The notes beneath the pieces were generated by a model. That model worked only from the letters and a program-made list of their open reading frames with translations, was not told the origin of the DNA and made no database searches. From the NCBI GenBank assembly GCA_023627715.1, contig JAMAHW010000038.1:1-64000 (forward strand): a DNA stretch of 64,000 bases, written 5' to 3'. Below are positions 37,401-46,895 of the stretch, piece after piece (within the stretch, counting starts at the first letter, position 1; each line of letters opens with the position of its first letter). The position numbers and the translations under genes were made by a program. The DNA is from Periconia sp. R9002. Its lineage: Eukaryota > Ascomycota > Dothideomycetes > Pleosporales > Periconiaceae.

Positions 37401-37553
37401 ACGTCGGGCTACGCTGTACCGAACCCGGCATATGTGTCTCCTGCAATGTGGCAGGAAGTGGTTGCCAACTCCTATGCCAATGGTGCCAAACGCCGTTGGG
37501 ATTCGGGGCAGGGTGGCATGACCGACCATTCATCCTACAAACGAGCACGGTGA
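34487..37553 (+). CDS. Zn2Cys6 fungal transcription factor
   Basis: Seven exons: 34487-34589, 34686-34730, 34796-35689, 35741-36022, 36073-36626, 36680-37152 and 37208-37553, total 898 residues. The 45-nt second exon joins into NYVFVDEHNRHKRLKVMRAC, a conserved run leading into the zinc cluster. The six cysteines at residues 54, 57, 64, 74, 77 and 84 have the classical CX2CX6CX9CX2CX6C spacing. A fungal-specific transcription factor domain starts near residue 285 (FFFTNIHPYCPVINKAYF) and continues through LSTMQAMLLLLKAREA and QGRSDLQVDANTVDFDMPRA. The C-terminus is Pro/Ser/Gln-rich and ends in HSSYKRAR. It is a nuclear DNA-binding regulator; target pathway unknown. It lies close to the accessory region, but control of those genes is not shown. 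Introns are 50-96 nt. Confidence 0.92.
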
Positions 37554-38866
37554 TATTGCGTCTAGAACTCGATGCATTGTCCATATGAGTCCGATCAATA
37601 TACAAACCGATGCGGTCTCATGCAGTAAGGACCCCGCACGAGCAGCAACCAGGGCAGGCGGCTAATATTGAGAAAAAGGACCCAAAATCCATCAGATCAA
37701 GTATGATTTGAGTATACTCCGAGTCGCACCTTCTAGCGGCAAGTCCCACGACAGCGGGACAGTTACGATTTAGAAAAAAAAAATGTACAAAACATTTTCA
37801 TGACGAACTGGCTGAGATCTCTGATGACATAATTTATTACGCCTCGCATCATACAGGTTAATACAAAGACGGTGGGATAAGAGGTATTACTGAGAAAGAA
37901 ATGGTGCGGTGTAATATACAGGCATTCTGAAAGGGTGCATTACGGACCGGGTCCCGCCTATGTTGGAACAATTGAGTAGAAGATCAATGTGGCGACATAA
38001 AATTTTACGAAGCAGGACGGGACACCAGCCACAAGTCAGCGTCCTTACCGTACATATTACGTACATACCGGTTCAGCATTGGAGGAGTTCTAATTGTACA
38101 TAGAAAAACGGGAATGCGTGGCTCGATTTCAAGATACCCCCCCATTACTTGTCCTGCTGCCCTTCTTTGCCTACTAGCTTGGAAGAGAAGCAGCAGATAA
38201 AAAAATCTTACCCATCCATTACAAGTTCTGCATTTCCAAGCCAACGTTCGATCCAAAACCTGCCTTCCATGGAAGAACGAGAGAAGAGAGAGAGGCAGAG
38301 ATAGGCGTGTGCCGAAAGATACAAGCATTCCACCTTCCCTTTTCGGGGGTGCGTGCAAAAGCTCACCGATGACATGCTACGCGGCAGCAGGCCCGCAGGC
38401 GCAGGGGGTGTGTGTTTAGCTGTATCAAAGGGAAATAGCGTGCCATGCATTGCTGTGCGTGCATCTGCGTGTGCGCGTGCGTGCGTGCCTGTGTGCAATG
38501 TGATGTAGCTGTACATGCGTGGTGGTGGTGGTGTGCATGAAAATCTTTTTTCTTTTCTTTCCTTCCTTTTTTTGTTCTGGAAAAGAACCCAAAGTCTTCC
38601 ATGTACCATGACAACATCAATCAAGTCATTTAATTCTCCCTACCGGATTCAGTTCTATACGAGGAAGGAGAAGGCGGGGGTTCCTGGTCAGGCACGGTGA
38701 ACTGTGTGGAACTGGAACCCCGGGAGGGTGGCACACTTTTATGTGGTGTTGCAGAAAGGTAGCATACCTAGCATAGAAGGCATCAAGATGTTGTTCTGCG
38801 AGAGCGAGAGCGAAATTCACGGTCGGTCGGTTCCTAAGGTAGGTAGGTAGCTACCTAGGTATGTAA
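37554..38866. other. Gene-free stretch
   Basis: 3' flank of the regulator followed by low-complexity DNA: A-runs near 37774, a (TGCG)n-like alternating purine/pyrimidine tract near 38456-38500 and a GGTGGTGGT run near 38521. Around 38838-38864 lies AGGTAGGTAGGTAGCTACCTAGGT, an imperfect palindrome. No gene was recognised. Confidence 0.5.
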
Positions 38867-39211
38867 GGTAACCCCACGCTCTCTTGTGCGCCCGCTCGTC
38901 CGCGCTGCCTGCCGGTCTGGGGGGGGGGCCCCCCCCCGGAGGTCGGTGTCAAAGCCGAGGAAGAGAGGGGGGTGGAGAGGAATGAGGAGGATGGGGGAAG
39001 ATGGTCGATTAAGAGGGCGCAGTTCACGCTCAGCACGGAAACCCCGGCTGCGGCGCTGCTGATTGGTGTGGTGACGGTGAAGGGCGGGGATATGGTGGTT
39101 ACGTGTACGTGGCAGGATAGTGTTGTGGAGGAAGGGATGGTGGGGGGTGTTATGGGGGATTTGGAGGGGTGGTTGAGGGGGCTTGGGGAGGGGGTTGGGA
39201 AGGATGTGTAA
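38867..39211 (+). pseudogene. C-terminal remnant, possibly of an acyltransferase/condensation-type enzyme
   Basis: The frame is open from 38867 to a stop at 39209-39211 with no plausible ATG at its beginning. The last ~70 residues (KRAQFTLSTETPAAALLIGV, VTVKGGDMVVTCTWQDSVV, then an amphipathic end) look like the C-terminal strand-helix of fungal acyltransferases or condensation domains. The likeness is weak and from memory. The frame runs straight through the G10C9 tract (38919-38937). Either a gene was truncated here by rearrangement, or sequence is missing at the GC tract. It could also be a chance frame in G-rich DNA. Confidence 0.3.
38919..38937. repeat. G10C9 self-complementary homopolymer pair
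   Basis: Ten G followed directly by nine C, a near-perfect palindrome. It could fold into a hairpin or be a sequencing/assembly junction. Unique in this window. Confidence 0.9.
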
Positions 39212-39377
39212 CGTGGATTTCTGGAAGAGGGTTGTTTTTAGATTTACTATGTAATATGTATTGGAATCGCGGAGATTGACGAGGCCACTATTGTGTCTAT
39301 GTATAGATAGCCTAGGTAGCACTTTGGTATTACACATTCCTCAATATCCGAAAAAGAATCGACGAGACAGATGACTT

Positions 39378-40384
39378 CTAAATATGGATAGTGTCGGATT
39401 TCCCATTCTTACGTATAAGACGTGGCCAGAGCGATACTTTACGCTTCGTACTCCAATCTTCCACTTCGTTCCAATTCACGCACATTCTCTTAGCGTTGGA
39501 CTTGGCATGCGGGCGGAATTCATCATCTGTCTTCCACTTGAACGTATAGAGACTCAAGTCTGCCTGGCACATGATGGAGATTCGAAGCGTTTCAATGCAA
39601 TGATCTGATGTTTGTTAGCCACCCATTTTCGCACTTGGCTTTGACGTATAGACCTACCGAGATGATCATAAAACCATTGGAGGTTTGCATCGGTGAGATT
39701 CACAAAGTACGTGTCGCGGTATAGATGCAATCTCAGTTGGCGCTAGGTGAGTAAAGTTAGCATTATGATTGGATTGGGATGGAGATTTTTCTCTTGGAAC
39801 TAACCAAGCAATGGAGTTCGTGATAGACACCAAGAGCAGCGAGATAGCCGTCACTATCTGCGAGGCTGACAGCGTCCTCCAGAGACTCGCCACCAGTGCG
39901 CAGCTCTTGTTCAGTGGCTGCGAAAAATGTCGCTACATTTTGAGATTAGTAAATGATGCGTGAATATATGTGGTGTTGTCACTCACGTTGAATCAAATCT
40001 TCCCATGCTTTGGTGTTTTCGTGCGTCGGGGGTCCAGAGTACTGGCTATAACGATCATGGTCCACAGAGTGTTCGTCACTGATCACGGTCCCTACAGATA
40101 GCGGTTCTGCTTGTGGTTCAATACTAGTGGCATAGAGAGTTACAGAACGTAACAAGAAACTCACTCCACAATTCATGGGAAGATGATGGGAAAATGTCGT
40201 TCGCGTATGAGAAGCCCGCGCCCAACAAAATCACGACCAAGAGCGCGTGAAGCAGAATAAGATACGCTTGAAAGAAATGAAATGGTAAGGCAATTCTGGA
40301 CTTTTGTTCCACATATCGTGCGTGCCCGAAGTCGTCTTCGCCGTGGCACTGAGTTTCGGATCCGAGTAACTTTTCTGCTTCCAT
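39378..40384 (-). CDS. UstYa-family (DUF3328) oxidase-like protein
   Basis: Five exons on the minus strand: 40384-40165, 40106-39987, 39932-39805, 39742-39658 and 39604-39378, total 259 residues; introns are 58, 54, 62 and 53 nt. A single membrane helix spans ~33-58 (FQAYLILLHALLVVILLGAGF), giving the type II topology usual in the family. Next come SQYSGPPTHENTKAWEDLIQ and SLADSDGYLAALGVYHELHC. Both HxxHC motifs that define DUF3328 are intact: HELHC at 151-155 and HLDHC at 183-187, the latter restored by splicing. UstYa-type proteins catalyse oxidative cyclisation, chlorination or related oxidations in fungal RiPP (ustiloxin, phomopsin, asperipin) and some NRPS pathways. The gene is divergent from a 56-residue secreted peptide gene 675 bases away. 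No NRPS or PKS is in view. Its product is unknown. Confidence 0.9.
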
Positions 40385-41059
40385 TGTGCCTTATTGGAAG
40401 AATAGGGAACGGAAAAACGAACAACAATATGATATTAGCCAACGAAGCTTGGTAAGAGAGTCGTTGTGTTGATATCGAATTCCACTTGCCTTATCTTCGG
40501 CAATGAATAGGAGCAATGAATGGGCGCCATAACCTCGCCGATCTGGATAAATTGAACGTACATTTTGCAAGCGCCGAAGAGGCACAGTTGCGCTCCACTT
40601 TCTAGATTTGGTGATTCAGAACGCTGTGATCGTATTTCTGCATTGCATAGTGCGTTTCTTGACTTCCCCAACCCCGAGTCTAGGCTGAACCGGAGGACGC
40701 TACTGATACTGAACGGGGTGATGTTTGAGACAAGTATATGCAATGAAGATATTGAAAGCCGAAGTTGATAAAGAGATCATCAAGAGAATTCTCTTATTAT
40801 GGAAGGAGCATATTTCACGACAATGGCCATATCACCTGGGGATCAAAGCCCCTGTCAATCTAGTATCCCCACATCTACTGCAGAGTAATACGAGTGCATA
40901 CGGGAAGGCAAACTTCCAATGCCAATTACAAGACCAGTCCAGAGAAGAGGAAATGACATATAAACCCATTACCCACTGACCATCACCATGCCATTTCACT
41001 GATACAAACCATCATCAACTCAAACTTACGCGCTTGACAACCCGAACTTCGACACAATC
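40385..41059. promoter_or_regulatory. Shared divergent promoter region (UstYa-like / small peptide)
   Basis: 675 bases between the start codons of the UstYa-like gene (minus) and the peptide gene (plus). An open minus frame at 40743-40435 has no family resemblance. Co-regulation of the two genes is inferred from the head-to-head arrangement. No specific operator was identified. Confidence 0.4.
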
Positions 41060-41337
41060 ATGCATCTCCAGACGATACTTTACGCTCTCCTTGGCGGCTA
41101 CGTTGCCTTTGCCATTGGGAAACCCATCCCAAACGAAGGTAAGAGCATGCAATTGTAATCATCTCGTTACCAAGGCTGAGTTGTATGCAGCAAAGGAAGA
41201 TGCTGATCCCAGCATTGTGAGCACCGATAACTGCCCAGAAGCTGGTACGTTAAGACTTCACGAACAAAATAGTCTAAGGAATCAGAAACTGATATTCAGT
41301 GCCGGACTATAGTTCCGATCCCAACTGGTACTATTGA
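41060..41337 (+). CDS. 56-residue secreted peptide, candidate RiPP precursor
   Basis: Three short exons, 41060-41138, 41191-41244 and 41300-41337, joined at phase 1 twice. Both introns (52 and 55 nt) have good donors (GTAAGA, GTACGT) and CAG acceptors. The protein starts MHLQTILYALLGGYVAFAIG, a signal peptide with a likely cut after AFA or AIG. A short acidic leader follows (KPIPNEAKEDADPSIVSTDN), then a single Cys, and the chain ends VPDYSSDPNWYY. There are three Tyr and one Trp in the last ten residues, and no KR/RR Kex2 sites. It faces a UstYa/DUF3328 gene head-to-head. UstYa enzymes act on Tyr-containing cores of secreted precursors, so a precursor role is proposed; this is inference. Alternatives are an effector-like small secreted protein or a fortuitous splice model. 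No homologue was recognised. Confidence 0.6.
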
Positions 41338-42326
41338 AGCGAAGCGCTGCGTTTTTTAGATGCCTCAAGCAGCTTTGGAACTCTCGCCTGAAATTTTCAA
41401 TGTAGTTAGATGACTGGGTAGCTGAAGTAATTGATATCGAAGTTGCACTCAATGTATCTCGGAGATTGCTTTACCAGTGAAAAATTCTGACATATTACTT
41501 CCATCAAGCATATCGTCTTACTCTACCTGTGATACATAAACCATGCGATGATAACGGCGTGGCATAACATGGAAGTTGAATTCTGAACGACGTCATGCCT
41601 AGTAAACACACCGCTATCATCTCCCAGAATTGATAGACTTGCAGATTGCTGCACATTTCTACGACACGATAGTGGGTCGGATTCTCCGAAACGCTCAGCT
41701 CGGTTCAGGATAATATTGGGCGGCGCAGTCGTCAAAACCTAGAGGTGGAACATTCCCGAAATTGCATACGCCTATCATTCTATTGCTCAGTTCGTAAATA
41801 CCTGACAAGGGAATTTGGACATCGCTACCTGGGTGGGTGCTGTGCCGCAATTGTACCTTGAGCGAACCCAACCTCGGACCGGACCGAGCCATACAGCGAT
41901 CACGAGCAGCCGCTTAAAACCTGATGTGTTGTTGGAAATGCACGTCGCCCCCGACATATACACAAGGCAGATAGAAGGCAACCATACCGTAAACCATGAA
42001 GAATTCAACCGGAAGGTCTGGCAGATTCGGCGACCGAAAGTCCTATGGCAACTGCAAGGCGGGCATTCTTTCTATTTTGATTGGGGGAGATAAGTGACTT
42101 TGAAGGAAGAACTGCAGTATGTCCGGAGAATGTTGTGGCGAGGGCTGCTCCTCCCAAATTTCAACTACGAATTGAAACCGAACACGGAGTGAGCCCCAGC
42201 CCTCTGAATTGTGATCTTATTTGTGCTTTACAACGCCGCATTCTATCTGCTTCCAGGAAATACGACCCTCGAAGCTTACTCTTGCTGCCTCTATTCCCAT
42301 CCACTCACTCTTATCATATTAGCAAA
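41338..42326. other. Gene-free stretch
   Basis: About 1 kb downstream of the peptide gene. Frames at 41523-42093 on both strands have no domain and no plausible splice chain. A further precursor or tailoring gene was looked for and not found. Confidence 0.45.
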
Positions 42327-43695
42327 ATGACCATGTTAATGGCCACCCAGTCACCAGATGTGGTTTTGTCTTTAACAATCCTTCTGGCCGTCATTGACTT
42401 GTGCGTTGTTGCACTTCGTTTTTATGCACGGAGAAAAAAGAAACAACCTTTGAAGGGCGATGACTGGCTCACAATACCGGCCTTAGTATGTATCCACCAA
42501 ACCCTCTTGTCGACGAAAGACTGCATACTGATCACTTTCGAAGATATTAAATCTCGGACTGGCTGCGACCTTAATTCATGGTACTTACTTCCACTGATCT
42601 TGCGTAGTAAATATACTTAAAGAAACAGGGGTCGCCAGGCACGTTTATGGATACCCTACGCCGGTTCCAACGGAGCCTCCTCCAACGTCTAGAGTTGTGA
42701 AGCGAACGTCATGGAGCGAATTGAGCAATAACATCACAATTGCACAAAGAGTTGAGTACGTCATAGATTGAGGGTGATCTTTACTGACTATTCACAAGGA
42801 CGAATGGATATTTTTTCTTCTTTCGATATCAGCCCTTGGATGTATCAAACTGAGCATTCTGCTCTTCTACCAACGCTTGTTTGTTTTGAGCAAGCGTGAC
42901 TGGCGAGACGTGAACAATCTGGCCATCTGGTCAATGATCGTTATTGTCACCATGTGGACGATTGCATTCTTCTTGCGATATCTTTTCGCTTGCGGAGTCC
43001 ATTTTGACATCTGGTGGACAAACGCTCAAAACATAATCACGAAATGCGGTCGGTTTAACGACATACTAAACGCACTTGCCATTTCGGATTTTGTATGCGA
43101 TTTGATATTGCTAATATTGCCACTTCCCGCTGTAGGTTTAAACGCGCCCTGTCACTGATATAATTCGCAGCTGATTCTTGCAGATTTGGAAGTTGCATAT
43201 GCCAATTTCAAGAAAGATAACCGTCACCTTCGTATTTGCGCTTGGGGGTTTCGCAACAATCGCGTCGCTCATTCGTATGATATGGGTACTTTGGCAATCA
43301 AAACGTTCGTGGTCAGACTGATTGAGTAATGGTATGCGGCTAAAATTTGTACAGAGAACTTCAATCCGGACTTAGACGTCGACTGTGAGTTCCCAGGTAA
43401 TTCTGTACTGAGTATTTATTGACTTCTGATAGTACTCATCACTACCTTTCTGTTTTGGAACTACCTAGAGGCAACAACAGCTTTGCTAGCGGCATGCCTA
43501 CCTACACTTCGAGGTCTCGTCAAAACCTCCTCTCTGGATTCCGTAGTCCACTCTATACGGAGTCGCATGCACCTTGGCTCACAATCTTCGATCGCATTTT
43601 CTTCACGACAAACTACGAAGCAGAGGGAAGAGTTCGCTTTGAGAAGTCGCGATTCTGAGACTGGTTTGACTGCGGGCTCCTTTGCTGCGGGCTAG
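42327..43695 (+). CDS. SAT4/fungal rhodopsin-domain membrane protein, exon model incomplete
   Basis: Conserved coding blocks are clear, but a fully consistent exon chain was not found. Block 42327-42485 carries TM1 and LKGDDWLTIPAL. Block 42630-42750 carries VARHVYGYPTPVPTEPP and NNITIAQR. Block 42799-43131 includes ALGCIKLSILLFYQRLF and ISDFVCDLILLILPLPA. Block 43184 to ~43308 has IWKLHMPISRKITVTFVFALGGFATIASLIRMIW. Block 43357-43695 holds NFNPDLDVDY and FLFWNYLEATTALLAACLPTLR and ends in a Ser/Arg-rich tail. These are the signatures of the seven-helix PF20684 family, also called SAT4 or PTH11-like. The sequence expected for the second helix is not visible between 42485 and 42630, and phases there do not match. 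The gene may be decaying or use an unrecognised mini-exon. Roles of the family are mostly unknown; some are surface sensors. Confidence 0.6.
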
Positions 43696-44441
43696 TAATG
43701 CTATCAATGACATAGTATGGTGGGCAGACGCCCAGGAAAAGTCGGAGCCACACAACCGGACATCCACATCCATAGCAGATAGCTAGCTAGTGCACCAATA
43801 CATACACATATCACATCCATGATACCGGCACATCCTACAGCTAAAATTGTTTGAGACTGTTGGAACTCTGTATTGTGATGAAATTAAAATGTATGTGTAT
43901 AGAAACCGCTAGTTGCTTGTCATTCGATTTTCTTTCAGAGTTCATGTACAAAAGGGGCGAGCATGAAGAGACTGGCGGCATTCCAGCCGTGACAAATCTG
44001 CATACATTTGTGTTCACGTTGCACGCTGCAATCCCCCAATCTCTTTCCGTGAATCTACAAAAGAATGCAAATTATTCCACCGAAATGACTAGAAGTCTAT
44101 GGTGGGTGGAAATAAGCAACTGCTTGAAGCTTGGTATCATCGGCGACTCGCCGCCTGAACCCGAAACAGCGGCACATACGGATGCCAATTTAGCCTGAAT
44201 TTAATGGAAAGCCTGCAGAATACTTGTCATACAGAGGTCTTATCAGCGGGTTTCTACAACTTACAGGTTGCATATGCACGAGGGCAAGTGCCCCATTGGG
44301 TTTCCATTTTTGGTCGCCTTGATCCGCATCAATGTGGCACAGCAAACAAATCTCGTATGATGCTCACAGAGCGTCGAATTCCTTTTTCTTCTACTGAACT
44401 TTCTGCTTCATTCAAAGTGTCCACCAAACAACAGCCACAAC
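43696..44441. other. Gene-free stretch
   Basis: Spacer upstream of the P450 gene on the same strand as the preceding gene. Frames at 43851-44198 and 44204-44524 show no recognisable content. Probably the P450 promoter and leader. Confidence 0.5.
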
Positions 44442-46084
44442 ATGTTGTATCATATCGTTCTCCTCTTATTCATCGGTGTTCTGTCTGTAAAACTTGCTGC
44501 GAAGCTGCGCTATACCTACCGTAAGAGGAAAAATGGTTGTATAGATCCGCCAGGCTATCCTCATATTGACCCATTTTGGGGAACGGACTTCTTTTTTAAA
44601 CGAATGCGCAGTCTCACTTCAGGCACTTACCTTGAGGACGGTACTTCCTTGTACAAACCTTTCAAGAGCAAGACCTTCAAAAGCCACTCGTTTGGCTCCA
44701 CCATTTATCACACCATCGATCCCGAAGTCGTGAAAAACTATCAGTCGATATTCTTTAAGAATTTTGGTATTGAACCATTGCGCTATCATCTCGCAGAGAA
44801 CCTCTGGGGAAACGGCATCGTAGTTGCGGACGGACAGAGGTGGTCATCTGCGCGCAGTTTCATCCGCGGCAGTTTTGATGTCGTTCACACGGCGAATATC
44901 GAACGCTTGGATTATTATGTTGACAAGTTCATGGATTTGATTCCGCGAGATGGTGGGACGGTTGACTTGATGCCACTGTTCAAGCGCTTGGTAAGCTGCA
45001 TGCTGTTTGCCTGTCCATCTGTGAACTGCCCTACTGACGCGTAAGTAGATACTGGACACATCGAGTGAATTTATTTTTGGTCAGTCTCTTAATGCTCTTG
45101 AACATCCGGATGTTTCGTTTATGGATGCATTTGAGTACGCGCAACGAGGAACCGGACTCAGAATGCTCCTCGGACGACTGCGGTTCCTCCACCGCGACGC
45201 AAAGTGGTACGACGCCTGTAACACCGTAACTTCCTTCTGCTCCGCGCGAGTGGAAGAGGCGATGCAGAGATTGGAGAAGGGAGAGGCGCGTCGCACTGAA
45301 AAAGACCGCCTGAGGCTGGTCGATGAAGCGGCGAAACTCACGACGGATCGATATACGTTGCGTTCGCTGATTTTGAGCGTATTCAGTCCGGCGCATGATG
45401 GTGCTGCTGTCGCGTTGAGTAATGTTTTCTTCCACCTTGCGCGGCATCCGCGGGTTTGGGAGAAGCTGAGAGAGGAGATTATGGGAAATGCTGGAGAGTC
45501 TATTACGTATGATCTGCTTAACTCCTATACGTACCTGAAGAATGTGTTTCGGGAAAGTAAGTGTTTACATCCACATCGGAGTTACCAATGTCTCACCACT
45601 CGCAGCGCACCGACTTACTCCCATCGTCAACGGCAACCAGCGCATTTGCCTCAGCGTATGTTGAAATACTGCTTTAATCAGTTACAATTCAAAACTCACT
45701 GATCATACCCAGGACATCGTCCTCCCCTGCGGCGGAGGCCTCGACGGCAAAAGCCCACTCTACTGTCAAAAAGGCGACATAATCGAAGCCGACTACCGCA
45801 CCATGATGCGCGACCCCGACTTCTGGGGTCCCGATGCCAACAAATTCCGACCCGAAAGGTGGGAAACGGTAAGACCCGGTTGGGAGTATCTTCCGTTTGG
45901 TGGAGGCCCGAGACAGTGTCCGGGGACGCGGTTGGTGTTTACGGAGTGTGCGTTCACGACGGTGAGGCTTTTGAGGGAGTTCAAGAGGTTGGAGAATAGG
46001 GACGATGAGGTGGGATGGAGGGAACAGATGCGGATGACGTGGCAGAGTAAGAATGGGACTTTGGTGGGACTTGTCGCTGGCTGA
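44442..46084 (+). CDS. Cytochrome P450 monooxygenase
   Basis: Four exons, 44442-44990, 45049-45556, 45606-45655 and 45713-46084, total 492 residues; introns are 58, 49 and 57 nt. An N-terminal membrane anchor (YHIVLLLFIGVLSVKLAAKL) is followed by a basic stretch and DPPGYPHIDPFWG. The C-helix contains GQRWSSARSFIRGSF. The K-helix ExxR is E352-T-H-R355, created by the 45557-45605 splice. The PERF-like region reads FRPERW. The heme loop FGGGPRQCPG holds the axial Cys438. The I-helix block around 295-303 is FSPAHDGAAV, where most P450s have a threonine of the AGxDTT motif. Sequence style is near the CYP52/CYP539 group of ER-bound fatty-acid or alkane hydroxylases, but clan assignment from memory is tentative. 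Proximity to the UstYa-like gene allows a tailoring role; this is not shown. Confidence 0.93.
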
Positions 46085-46895
46085 GATTCTAGGGTCAAGG
46101 CTGTTGGTAGTGGATTGTCATTACAAGATCTGCTTTACACATCAGTGTGCCTGCAATATGACTGAATAAACAAACAACCTTAGTTCATCTGATGATTTAT
46201 CTTTGCCTCAGTCACAGCGCATCATCTCACTGCCGGTTCTGATCACATGACACCCCTCTCACTCCACGTGCATCCAGATGTCCACACGCGCAACCCAACC
46301 TCAAACTCCCCACCCTTCCGCCATCCCCGTTCCAACTAACCCTCTCGACCATCCAGTCAAAATAATCCCGCAGTAGCCCACGTCAGAAATCCACCCAACC
46401 CACCTTAGCGGCCGGAGCCCGGAGTATACTCCGCGAACGTTTCAACGGTATACAGGGGTAAGTCGAGGAAGAGAAACATGGGAAACCCTTGATCTGAGCG
46501 CATTGGGTGGGGCGTTCAAGTTCATGCGGGTTGGCAACGGGGACGTTGTTTTTTTCCTTTGGCACCATGGGGGGTGCTTGATGAGTGCTTCATGGCATGA
46601 CGACGCGAAATGAGGGTAACAGACACAGATTTCGATTCTTTTCAGAAAGGAAGGAAAGGGTGTTTGCATGTGAAATAGGTGATGGATTTTTTCTTGTGTT
46701 TAATAATAGCCAAAAAAAACGCCGTCCTGTACTAGATGCTCGCTGCGTTTGCAAATAGGTAGGAGTTGAAGATTGCTCTCGCTGCGCTGCAGCCCGCATT
46801 CCGACTGCGCCGTAAACGCCCCGTCATGATTCCGAAGGACAGAGGGTATTCATAAGATCCGTTCCGTAAAGAGATTGCCGCCATTCACGCTCGTC
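46085..46895. other. Intergenic region between convergent genes
   Basis: Converging 3' flanks of the P450 (plus) and the second SAT4-type gene (minus). Short frames only. Nothing else was recognised. Confidence 0.5.

Noticed and set aside
38855..39337. 160-codon minus-strand frame
   Set aside because: Pro/His-rich antisense of G-rich DNA with no recognisable content.
41060..41337. Alpha-type mating pheromone precursor
   Set aside because: No repeated core, no KR/Kex2 or STE13-type spacer, and the C-terminus does not resemble known ascomycete pheromones.
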